Below, in pieces: positions 1-6,496 of a stretch of 10,334 bases of DNA. Location: positions 1-10,334 of the forward strand of contig DDPL01000040.1 of NCBI GenBank assembly GCA_002342175.1, in the 5' to 3' direction. The notes under the pieces are model-generated. The model searched no databases and was not told the DNA's origin. It worked only from the letters and a program-made list of their open reading frames with translations. The position numbers were made by a program, and so were the translations under genes. The number at the start of each line of letters is the position of its first letter. Position 1 is the stretch's first letter. This stretch comes from Legionellales bacterium UBA2469. Lineage in GTDB: Bacteria; Pseudomonadota; Gammaproteobacteria; Legionellales; Legionellaceae.

Positions 1-33
1 ATTTTCATGGAGTTACAACATTTACACAACCTC

Positions 34-62
34 TTGTAGAATTTAAAAAAAATATCTACTAT
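34..62 (+). promoter_or_regulatory. Putative sigma-70-type promoter of icmD copy 1
   Basis: TTGTAG at 34-39 and TACTAT at 57-62 are separated by exactly 17 nt. The same pair with the same spacing is kept in the second copy (751-779), while the sequence just downstream has diverged. The matches to consensus are only moderate (3/6 and 4/6), so conservation between copies is the main support. A TATAAA at 60-65 overlaps the -10 candidate. Confidence 0.45.
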
Positions 63-98
63 AAATTAAGTCGAAATTAATTTGTGAGCTAAAGAATT

Positions 99-130
99 CT
101 CTATTTTGAAGAGGTTATTCAAAAATAGAG
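99..130 (+). promoter_or_regulatory. Leader hairpin upstream of icmD copy 1
   Basis: CTCTATTTT (99-107) and AAAATAGAG (122-130) form a perfect 9-bp stem with a 14-nt loop in the presumed 5' untranslated region, ending about 18 nt before the ribosome-binding site. The second icmD copy retains the outer 7 bp. No T-tract follows, so it is not a terminator; an mRNA-stability or translation-control element is inferred. Confidence 0.45.
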
Positions 131-158
131 GGTAACAACAAAAAAATGGAGAATAATA

Positions 159-530
159 ATGTTAAAAAATAAAAAAATATTAGTTGGTATTATCGGTTTT
201 GCATTATTAATGGTTGCAGAATATGCCCTAGCTCAGTCAAGTCAAAATATTGGTACGGTAGCAACTAAACTGAAAAGCTCACTTAGCAGTGTTGCCTCCA
301 TGTTGGGAGCAGCATCTTATGTGATAGGAACCGGGATGTTCATGGTTGCGATTTTCCAGTTAAAACAACATAAAGAAAATCCAACACAAACACCATTAAG
401 TAAACCGATGTTATTTTTTGTTGTTGCAGCAAGCTTATTATATTTGCCAACGATCATGGGTGTGACATCAGGTTCGCTTTTCTCAGGTGCTTCAACAGCT
501 GGAACTGGCGGTACAGGCTTACCATCATAA
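159..530 (+). CDS. icmD: IcmD/DotP Dot/Icm inner-membrane protein, copy 1
   Basis: A 123-residue protein of the IcmD (DotP) family, a small inner-membrane component of the Dot/Icm type IVB secretion system; its precise mechanical role is not settled. Residues 1-25 look like a signal peptide (KNKK basic start, hydrophobic core, ALA-Q cleavage site at 25/26). Two membrane segments follow, at about 45-68 and 84-101, separated by the conserved polar loop KQHKENPTQTP (69-79). A Ser/Gly-rich tail closes the protein. The ATG at 159 follows GGAG at 148-151 with good spacing. Family length is about 130 aa, so the gene is complete. Assignment rests on the topology, the loop motif and the icmJ-icmB genes downstream. 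IcmC/DotE and DotV have related two-helix folds and are the main alternative, but the gene order favours IcmD. Confidence 0.87.
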   Translation: MLKNKKILVGIIGFALLMVAEYALAQSSQNIGTVATKLKSSLSSVASMLGAASYVIGTGMFMVAIFQLKQHKENPTQTPLSKPMLFFVVAASLLYLPTIMGVTSGSLFSGASTAGTGGTGLPS

Positions 531-552
531 TTATTGTATATCGATATTTCAG

Positions 553-584
553 AAACCTTCAACATTACCATTGAAGGTTTTTTT
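553..584 (+). terminator. Intrinsic terminator after icmD copy 1
   Basis: AAACCTTCAA (553-562) pairs perfectly with TTGAAGGTTT (571-580) across an 8-nt loop, and a run of seven T follows (578-584). It lies 22 nt after the icmD stop. It should insulate copy 1 from copy 2. Confidence 0.88.
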
Positions 585-622
585 ATTTCATTAATGAACA
601 TCGTCACGATACAGAAAATAAA

Positions 623-672
623 AATAATGAAATCGCAAATTGAATTGGATAAATTTAATGACGATATTGGGT
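623..672 (+). pseudogene. Decayed remnant of the icmJ 5' end and its leader
   Basis: Bases 623-672 align with 1352-1401, the leader and first codons of icmJ. AATAATGAAA is identical, AATTGAATTGGAT matches AATTGGATTGGAT, and ATGACGATATTGG matches ATGACAACATTGG; roughly 36 of 49 positions agree. The start codon corresponding to icmJ is kept as ATG at 658 (M-T-I-L), but the frame ends at a stop after nine codons (685-687). I read it as the trailing edge of the duplication. The rest of this 345-nt gap between the two icmD genes holds the terminator before it and the copy-2 promoter/leader after it; I see no other gene in it. Confidence 0.55.
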
Positions 673-750
673 TGTTTAAGTGCTTAGGTAAATTAATTAA
701 AAATCATTTATAAAGGTTCATTTTCGTGATAGAAGATTAAATATAACCTC

Positions 751-779
751 TTGTAGAATTTATAAAAAATATCTACTAT
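751..779 (+). promoter_or_regulatory. Putative sigma-70-type promoter of icmD copy 2
   Basis: TTGTAG (751-756) and TACTAT (774-779) with 17-nt spacing, the same as at 34-62. A perfect TATAAT also occurs at 790-795, but it has no counterpart in copy 1 and no -35 at a usual distance, so it may be chance or a second start specific to this copy. Confidence 0.45.
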
Positions 780-816
780 TAATTAACGTTATAATGCATT
801 TTGTTTTTAAAGAATT

Positions 817-848
817 CTCTATTTTGAAGTGGTTATTCAACAATAGAG
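817..848 (+). promoter_or_regulatory. Leader hairpin upstream of icmD copy 2
   Basis: CTCTATT (817-823) pairs with AATAGAG (842-848), the counterpart of the hairpin at 99-130. The inner pairs seen in copy 1 are broken by a T/C mismatch. The surrounding leader up to the start codon is almost unchanged between copies. Confidence 0.4.
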
Positions 849-875
849 GGTAGCAACAAAAAATGGAGAATAATA

Positions 876-1253
876 ATGTTAAAAAATAAAAAAGTATTTA
901 TAAGTCTTATTGGTATGGCATTATGGATGGTTGCAGAATATGCCCTAGCACAGTCGTCTTCAAGTCAAAATATTGGTACGGTAGCAACTAAACTTAAAAC
1001 CTCTCTTGGTAGTGTTGCTTCAATGCTGGGAGCGGCATCCTATGTGATAGGAACGGGGATGTTCATGGTTGCGATTTTCCAGTTAAAACAACATAAAGAA
1101 AATCCAACACAAACACCATTAAGTAAGCCGATGTTGTTTTTTGTCGTTGCAGCAAGCTTATTGTATTTGCCAACGATCATGGGTGTGACATCAGGTTCGC
1201 TTTTCTCAGGTGCTTCAACGGCCGGAAGTGCCGGTGGTAATCTACCTACATAG
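876..1253 (+). CDS. icmD: IcmD/DotP Dot/Icm inner-membrane protein, copy 2
   Basis: A 125-residue paralogue of the upstream icmD, with the same architecture: signal peptide ending ALA-Q at 25/26, two membrane helices (about 47-70 and 86-103), the KQHKENPTQTP loop between them and a Gly-rich tail. From the SVASMLG motif to the GASTAG motif, about 73 residues, the two proteins are identical, although the DNA differs at 12 silent positions. The differences cluster in the signal peptide (7 changes within 11 residues, including L17W), a two-Ser insertion after the cleavage site, and the last few residues. The ATG at 876 has GGAG at the same distance as in copy 1. This copy is the one next to icmJ, as in the standard Dot/Icm order. 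It has its own terminator, so it need not be co-transcribed with icmJ. Confidence 0.88.
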   Translation: MLKNKKVFISLIGMALWMVAEYALAQSSSSQNIGTVATKLKTSLGSVASMLGAASYVIGTGMFMVAIFQLKQHKENPTQTPLSKPMLFFVVAASLLYLPTIMGVTSGSLFSGASTAGSAGGNLPT

Positions 1254-1275
1254 TTATTTTTCATTGATATTTCAG

Positions 1276-1308
1276 AAGCCTTCAATGTCATCATTGGAGG
1301 CTTTTTTT
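1276..1308 (+). terminator. Intrinsic terminator after icmD copy 2
   Basis: AAGCCTTCAATG (1276-1287) pairs with CATTGGAGGCTT (1292-1303) across a 4-nt loop with a single G-T wobble, followed by seven T (1302-1308). It is homologous to the terminator at 553-584 but the stem is longer. It separates icmD from icmJ, so icmJ-icmB-radA depends on read-through or on a weak local promoter; TTGAAA at 1318-1323 and GATAAT at 1344-1349 are the only candidate boxes, and their 20-nt spacing is too long to be convincing. Confidence 0.88.
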
Positions 1309-1386
1309 ATTTGGTATTTGAAACCCAAACATATCTATGACATGATAATTAAATAATGAAAAAGGCCAATTGGATTGGATGGTGTC

Positions 1387-2019
1387 ATGACAACATTGGT
1401 GGAATCAAAATACTTGCCGTTAAATCTAAATGCATCCGCAGATGCGTGGCGAATGTTTTCTGCCCGTAAAGCAGATGTTAATTTTAAAGCGTTTGAAAAA
1501 AAAGTGTTGGAGCGAGATGCTTATGCTTGTCGATTCTGTGGATTCCAAGCACAACAATATCAAGAAATTGTGAATATTGATGGTAATTTTAGACATAATA
1601 AAATTGATAATTTGGCAACCGCATGCATTTTTTGTACGCAATGTTTTTTCCTCGAATCTATAGGTGTCGGTGGTTTTGGTGGTGGCATCTTGATTTATCT
1701 TCCTGAACTAACGCAAGGGGAAATCAATAGCATCTGTCATGTTATATTTTGTGCCATTTCAAATAACTCATCTTATAAATCTATTGCACAAAATATATAT
1801 TTGAATTTTAAATTGCGATCTGCGCTGATTGAAAAAAAATTTGGCGAAGGTTCTTCTGATCCTGCTAATTTTGGGCATTTGTTAATTGATGCAAGACAAC
1901 AAGATCCAGTTAAATTAAAAAAAATGATGGAAGGAATTCGATTGTTACCTTCACGCGCGAAATTTAGAACACAGATTGAGTCGTGGGCAGCAACCGCAAT
2001 ACAAGACATTCACAAATAA
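1387..2019 (+). CDS. icmJ: IcmJ/DotN, Dot/Icm coupling-complex zinc protein
   Basis: A 210-residue protein matching the IcmJ (DotN) family (about 208 aa in Legionella). DotN is a cytoplasmic protein that binds the DotL coupling ATPase and helps form the substrate-receiving complex of the Dot/Icm system. A cysteine cluster typical of its HNH-like zinc fold is visible: C48 and C51 (CRFC), then C80, C83 and C86 (CIFCTQC), with an HN pair at 70-71 between them. A glycine-rich GVGGFGGG stretch (93-100) and the LLPSRAKFRTQIE block near the C-terminus are further family hallmarks. I chose the ATG at 1387 because it gives the family length and is the codon preserved in the remnant at 658. A TTG at 1375, with AAGG upstream, would add four residues and cannot be excluded. 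icmB follows after 26 nt. Confidence 0.9.
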   Translation: MTTLVESKYLPLNLNASADAWRMFSARKADVNFKAFEKKVLERDAYACRFCGFQAQQYQEIVNIDGNFRHNKIDNLATACIFCTQCFFLESIGVGGFGGGILIYLPELTQGEINSICHVIFCAISNNSSYKSIAQNIYLNFKLRSALIEKKFGEGSSDPANFGHLLIDARQQDPVKLKKMMEGIRLLPSRAKFRTQIESWAATAIQDIHK

Positions 2020-2045
2020 AAACTCTCAAGTTAGGGGAAAGGTGT

Positions 2046-5000
2046 ATGGCAGGGATCGTAGAGTCGTTTTTTGATGGTGTAGATACATTTTTTGCATGGT
2101 TAAGTGCGACTTTGAAACAGTACACCATGAATTATTGTGATCTGGAAACAGCAGATAGCAAAACTGTTTTGGTTAACCATGATGGAACCTTGGTTACGGT
2201 GCTTCGTATCGATGGTGTAACAGGCTTAATTGGAAACGATGAATTTGTGAGTTTATTGAAAGCACTAGAAAACTCTCTACAAGGCCCCATGAATCGTCCT
2301 GGCTTTGCTTTCCAGATGTTTTTTAGCTATGACAAAGATCTGGTTAAATCTGATATTGCGATGAATTTTAGAGCTGCTATGGCAACTGCCGAACGCGTTG
2401 AATTAAATCTTGAAGATTTGTTTCGGGAGCGGGTAGAAATTTTGTCTAAATGGTGTGCTCGTGAAACATGCTATTTGGTTTTGTTCACGCGCCCATTTAA
2501 TATGAATAATGAACAATTTAAAATGGCCATGAAGGCTAAAAATGAAAAGAACCAAAAAGATAAATTGCCTAGTTTTAGTGTTTCACAAACATTATTTGCT
2601 GCATTTCCTGAAATGCGTGATAACCATGATGCTTTTGTACGTTCGTTTATGTCTGATTTAGCATCGGCTCATGTCGTTGCTGAAGTGCTCCCTATTCATC
2701 ATGCTGTTTATCAAATGAGGTTTTCTGTTGATCCAGAATTTACAGGAGAGGATTGGAGTCCTTGTCTTCCAGGAGATAAAATTTATGGTCGTGAAATCAA
2801 TGATTTTTCAGGTGACGTTTCTGATGTTTTGTGGCCTGCATTAGCAAAACAGGTGATTCCAAGAGAAGCGGAAATCCTTGACAGAAGAACGGTACGTGTT
2901 GGCGATAAAATTTATTCTTCAGCATTTATTGATTTATACCCAAAAGAGCTTCGAACATTTTCAATGTTTTTTTCTCGTATTAGCTCAACAGGAATACCAT
3001 GGCGTATTACTTTTTTAGTTGAAAGTAACGGCTTGCCAACCTTGTCATTTAATGGAATGCTAAGCGGCATTTTATCGTTTACATCCGGCCAAAATCGACT
3101 TATCAATGATTCTGTAAACTTATTAAAGTATTTGGATTTAAATACAGACGAAACCTTAGTACGTGTTCGGGTTATTGCAACGACCGAAGCACCAGAGAAT
3201 GATTTTTCATTGTTAAGAAAGCGAGCTTCGGAATTGGTGAAGGCGATGCAGGGTTGGGGCTCGATGGATATCTCTGAGATGTGTGGCGACCCCTTTGAGG
3301 CCTATATCGCAACAACGATTGGCGTGTCATTAAGCAACCCCGCAATTCCGACTGTCGCACCTTTAAGCCAGATGTTACAACTCATGCCTTGGACACGACC
3401 TGCATCACCATGGCCCTATGGTGCCTTGTTATTCCGTTCACCAGATGGAAAACCATGGCCATTTCAACCGGGTTCTAATCTTCAAACCACATGGATTGAT
3501 TTAATTTATGCGCGACCAGGTTCGGGTAAATCGGTGTTGGCTAACGCACAAAACCTAGGGCTTTGTTTATTGGGGGGGATTCCGCGACTTCCACGCATAT
3601 CAATCATCGATATTGGCCCCTCTAGTAGTGGTTTAATCTCATTATTACGCGAAGCATTACCGCCAAAGAAAAGACATTATGTCGCGTACTATCGCATGCA
3701 AATGACGCCAGAGTATTCCATTAATCCATTTGATACCCAACTGGGATTTCGACATCCAACAGCTTTGGAGCGTGCTTTTATTGTGAACCTAGTGACATTG
3801 CTCACAACACCGATTGGGTCATCAAAACCTTATGATGGTATGGCGGATTTGGTTGGATTGGTTGTTGATGAAATGTATAAGGCAATGTCTGAAGAAGGTA
3901 AACCGTCCCTGTATTCTCCAAATGTGGAACCTTTAATTGATTCTTTATTAGAAGAGATTGGTTTTGTTCGCGATGCCAAATCAACCTGGTGGGAGGTCAC
4001 GGATGCTTTATTTGCAGCCGGTCTAGAACATGAAGCCGGATTGGCACAACGTTTTGCTATGCCACTGTTATCTGATGCTGCATCGATTTGTCGATTGCCT
4101 GCGATTGAAGATTTGTATGGAAAGATTTCAACCCCCACAGGTGAAATGCTCATCAGTGCATTTTCACGTATGATTTCCGCAGCTGTTCGTGAATATCCGA
4201 TTCTTTCAAGAGTCACGGCTTTTGATATTGGTGAAGCGAGAATCATCTCCTTGGACTTAGACGAGGTTGCAAAAAGTGGAGGTGATGCTGCGGATAGACA
4301 AACTGCGGTCATGTATATGTTGGCGCGTTATGTCATGGCAAGAAATTATTATCTAACGGAAGAGGTTTTAAAAGCCGCTCCTGAGCAGTATGAATTTTAT
4401 CATCGAGAACGCATTCGAGAAATTCGTGAAGACCCCAAGCGAATTGTCTACGACGAATTTCATCGTACATCTAAAGCACAGTCGGTTCGAGATCAAGTAT
4501 TGGTAGACATGCGTGAAGGACGTAAATGGAATGTTCAGGTTTCATTATTGTCACAATCCGTGGATGACTTCGATTCCATCATGATTGACTTTGCAACAGC
4601 AATTTATATCATGGATGCAGGTCCAAGTCAGGCAATTGAAAAAACCTGTAAAATATTTGGTTTATCTGAAACAGCAAAGAAAGCCTTAAGTACCAAAGTT
4701 CATGGACCAAGAGCGGGTGGGGGTACTTTCCTTGCACAATACTCGACAAAAGCCGGTAGCAATATTCAATTGCTGACATTAACGCTTGGACCCATCGAAT
4801 TATGGGCTTTCAGTACCACAGCTGAGGACGTTTTAATTCGAAATACATTGTATCGACAACTAGGTCCCATTGAAGCACGTCGATATTTGGCGATTCTGTT
4901 CCCCGATGGCTCTGCATCCAAAGAATTACAGAAGCGATTAAATATGTCCTCGACAGGTGAAGATAACTTGATTACTGAAGAAGAGAAAGATAGTATCATG

Positions 5001-5072
5001 AATAATTTAATCAAGGATATCATCAAGGCTTACGGAAAGGATCCGAATCGTAACGCCCTAGCAGAAGTCTAA
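2046..5072 (+). CDS. icmB: IcmB/DotO, VirB4-like ATPase of the Dot/Icm system
   Basis: A 1008-residue protein, close to the 1009 aa of Legionella IcmB (DotO), the VirB4-like cytoplasmic ATPase that sits at the base of the inner-membrane complex and energises effector export. The start is set by family length, by the conserved opening ESFFDG..DTFFAWLSATL, and by AGGGG at 2033-2037 eight nucleotides before the ATG; a longer reading from 1983 would run back into icmJ. The Walker A motif is ARPGSGKS at 489-496, with Ala where the classical motif has Gly. The Walker B is IVYDEF with D803 and E804. The motif SLLSQSVDDF downstream resembles the Gln-containing sensor region of VirB4/TraC ATPases. No frameshift is seen. 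A G7 homopolymer lies at 3572-3578, just after Walker A. The stop codon overlaps the radA start. Confidence 0.95.
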   Translation: MAGIVESFFDGVDTFFAWLSATLKQYTMNYCDLETADSKTVLVNHDGTLVTVLRIDGVTGLIGNDEFVSLLKALENSLQGPMNRPGFAFQMFFSYDKDLVKSDIAMNFRAAMATAERVELNLEDLFRERVEILSKWCARETCYLVLFTRPFNMNNEQFKMAMKAKNEKNQKDKLPSFSVSQTLFAAFPEMRDNHDAFVRSFMSDLASAHVVAEVLPIHHAVYQMRFSVDPEFTGEDWSPCLPGDKIYGREINDFSGDVSDVLWPALAKQVIPREAEILDRRTVRVGDKIYSSAFIDLYPKELRTFSMFFSRISSTGIPWRITFLVESNGLPTLSFNGMLSGILSFTSGQNRLINDSVNLLKYLDLNTDETLVRVRVIATTEAPENDFSLLRKRASELVKAMQGWGSMDISEMCGDPFEAYIATTIGVSLSNPAIPTVAPLSQMLQLMPWTRPASPWPYGALLFRSPDGKPWPFQPGSNLQTTWIDLIYARPGSGKSVLANAQNLGLCLLGGIPRLPRISIIDIGPSSSGLISLLREALPPKKRHYVAYYRMQMTPEYSINPFDTQLGFRHPTALERAFIVNLVTLLTTPIGSSKPYDGMADLVGLVVDEMYKAMSEEGKPSLYSPNVEPLIDSLLEEIGFVRDAKSTWWEVTDALFAAGLEHEAGLAQRFAMPLLSDAASICRLPAIEDLYGKISTPTGEMLISAFSRMISAAVREYPILSRVTAFDIGEARIISLDLDEVAKSGGDAADRQTAVMYMLARYVMARNYYLTEEVLKAAPEQYEFYHRERIREIREDPKRIVYDEFHRTSKAQSVRDQVLVDMREGRKWNVQVSLLSQSVDDFDSIMIDFATAIYIMDAGPSQAIEKTCKIFGLSETAKKALSTKVHGPRAGGGTFLAQYSTKAGSNIQLLTLTLGPIELWAFSTTAEDVLIRNTLYRQLGPIEARRYLAILFPDGSASKELQKRLNMSSTGEDNLITEEEKDSIMNNLIKDIIKAYGKDPNRNALAEV

Positions 5073-6424
5073 TGTCTACGAAAACAAAAACTCGATATGT
5101 CTGTCAAGAATGTGGTGCCATGTCTACTCAGTGGAATGGACAGTGTCACCACTGCTCATCATGGAACAGTCTGATTGTCGAAACGGTTTCTAAAAAAGCC
5201 GAACAATACCATTATGCTCAAACCCAATCAGGCATTACGCCTATTACAGAAGTATCATTGATTGAACAACAACGATACGATACAGGATTTCAAGAACTCA
5301 ATCGAGTATTGGGTGGGGGTCTTGTAACAGGTTCGGTGGTCTTAATTGGAGGTGATCCGGGTATTGGAAAATCCACCCTATTATTACAAACCGTCTCTAT
5401 ATTAGCTGCTTCTTATAAAGTTTTATATGTCACAGGGGAAGAGTCTTTAAGTCAAGTAGCGCTTCGAGCAAAGCGCATGAGTTTAGGACAAACCCAATTG
5501 AATCTACTGGCGGAGACACAGGTTGAAAATATCATCCTGCAGGCACAACAATATCAACCGCAAGTCATGGTTATTGATTCTATTCAAACCATGTTTACTG
5601 AAATGCAAGCAGGAACACCGGGCGGGGTTGGGCAGCTTCGTGAAGCCACTGCACAATTAGTACGTTATGCTAAATCGACACACACCACCATATTTTTAGT
5701 GGGACACGTGACAAAGGAGGGGGCATTGGCTGGGCCCCGTGTACTTGAGCATATGGTGGATGCAGTATTATATTTTGAAGGTCAACAAGATAGCCGATTT
5801 CGAGTAATACGTGCCATTAAAAATCGTTTTGGTGCGGTTAATGAATTGGGTGTTTTTGCAATGACAGAAGGAGGCTTAAAAGAGGTCAGTAATCCTTCAG
5901 CCATCTTTTTATCCGGTTACCAACAACCCATGCCAGGTTCTTCCATTATGGCAACTTGGGAAGGATCTCGACCTTTATTGGTTGAAATTCAAGCACTTGT
6001 TGATGATAGTTATGGCCAACAACCTCGACGGGTAACGGCCGGCCTTGAAAATAATCGTTTAGCAATTCTTTTAGCTGTTTTGCATCGCCATGCAGGTGTT
6101 GCTACATTTGGGCAAGATATCTTTGTCAATGTTGCCGGTGGCGTTAAAGTTTCTGAAACCGCAGCAGATTTAGCGTTATTGGCAGCAGTTGTTTCTAGTT
6201 TGAAAAATCAAACCAGCCAAGCTCAAACGATTATATTTGGGGAGGTCGGGCTCGGAGGCGAAATACGCCCAGTCCAATCGGGACAAGAACGTTTAAAAGA
6301 AGCACAAAAGCATGGTTTTGTACGCGCAATCATCCCCCATGCAAACATGAGTAAATCGAAAATTTCGGGGATAGAGCTCTATCCGATTAAACATATTCGT
6401 GAATTGATAGACGTTTTGTTTTAA
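5072..6424 (+). CDS. radA: DNA repair/recombination protein RadA
   Basis: A 450-residue RadA (Sms), the RecA-like hexameric helicase that promotes branch migration during homologous recombination and repair. The family layout is complete: an N-terminal zinc finger with C11, C14, C25 and C28; Walker A GDPGIGKS at 94-101; Walker B VMVIDS at 165-170; the diagnostic KNRFG motif at 250-254; and a C-terminal Lon-protease-like domain ending near the stop. Length is normal for the family. Its ATG shares a base with the icmB stop (TAATG) and the ribosome-binding site is poor, which suggests translational coupling to icmB. I infer that this housekeeping gene is transcribed with the secretion genes, at least in part. 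No clear intrinsic terminator follows it. Confidence 0.96.
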   Translation: MSTKTKTRYVCQECGAMSTQWNGQCHHCSSWNSLIVETVSKKAEQYHYAQTQSGITPITEVSLIEQQRYDTGFQELNRVLGGGLVTGSVVLIGGDPGIGKSTLLLQTVSILAASYKVLYVTGEESLSQVALRAKRMSLGQTQLNLLAETQVENIILQAQQYQPQVMVIDSIQTMFTEMQAGTPGGVGQLREATAQLVRYAKSTHTTIFLVGHVTKEGALAGPRVLEHMVDAVLYFEGQQDSRFRVIRAIKNRFGAVNELGVFAMTEGGLKEVSNPSAIFLSGYQQPMPGSSIMATWEGSRPLLVEIQALVDDSYGQQPRRVTAGLENNRLAILLAVLHRHAGVATFGQDIFVNVAGGVKVSETAADLALLAAVVSSLKNQTSQAQTIIFGEVGLGGEIRPVQSGQERLKEAQKHGFVRAIIPHANMSKSKISGIELYPIKHIRELIDVLF

Positions 6425-6434
6425 TAAAGCCATA

Positions 6435-6463
6435 TTGATTATACTGTATAATTATTATACAAT
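6435..6463 (+). promoter_or_regulatory. Promoter of the 286-aa gene, with palindrome over the -10
   Basis: TTGATT (6435-6440; 4/6 to the -35 consensus) and TACAAT (6458-6463; 5/6 to the -10 consensus) are exactly 17 nt apart. A perfect dyad, TGTATAATTATTATACA (6445-6461), fills the spacer and enters the -10, where a repressor could bind. Transcription would start near 6470, about 27 nt before the TTG start codon. Confidence 0.55.
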
Positions 6464-6496
6464 AATAACTTATGAAAAGTTGCTAAGGTTTATCAA

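Larger units (their letters stand above)
28..672 (+). repeat. Tandem duplication unit, copy 1 (icmD unit)
   Basis: This segment is repeated about 717 nt downstream. The match begins at AACCTCTTGTAGAATTTA, covers a promoter-like block, a leader hairpin, the ribosome-binding site, the whole icmD gene and the terminator hairpin, and ends in a decayed match to the icmJ 5' end. Conservation is patchy: very high in the coding core and leader, low in the stretch 66-90 and after the terminator. It is therefore an old duplication kept by selection in its functional parts. The homology may begin slightly before base 28, since bases 1-10 (ATTTTCATGG) resemble bases 720-729. Confidence 0.85.
744..1401 (+). 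repeat. Tandem duplication unit, copy 2 (icmD unit joined to intact icmJ)
   Basis: Second copy of the unit described at 28-672. It carries the same promoter-like block, leader hairpin, ribosome-binding site, icmD gene and terminator. Here the unit continues into the intact icmJ gene, which identifies this junction as the ancestral gene order and copy 1 as the one cut off from icmJ. Confidence 0.85.

Noticed and set aside
66..80. TTAA-N7-TTAA resembling a PmrA box upstream of icmD copy 1
   Set aside because: It lies downstream of the conserved promoter candidate, is not preserved in the equivalent region of copy 2, and such pairs are frequent in AT-rich DNA.
1375..1386. TTG start adding four residues to icmJ
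   Set aside because: The ATG at 1387 gives the usual family length and its counterpart is preserved in the duplicated remnant at 658. The TTG remains possible but less likely.
1983..2045. Upstream start for icmB overlapping icmJ
   Set aside because: The extra 21 residues do not resemble IcmB. The ATG at 2046 has a strong ribosome-binding site and yields the family length.
3830..4312. 160-aa minus-strand reading frame inside icmB
   Set aside because: It is a shadow of the icmB coding frame: no ribosome-binding site and low-complexity composition expected from antisense codons.
6445..6470. A/T palindrome as radA terminator
   Set aside because: The stem is almost pure A-T with a one-base centre and no T-tract, and it sits between well-spaced promoter boxes.
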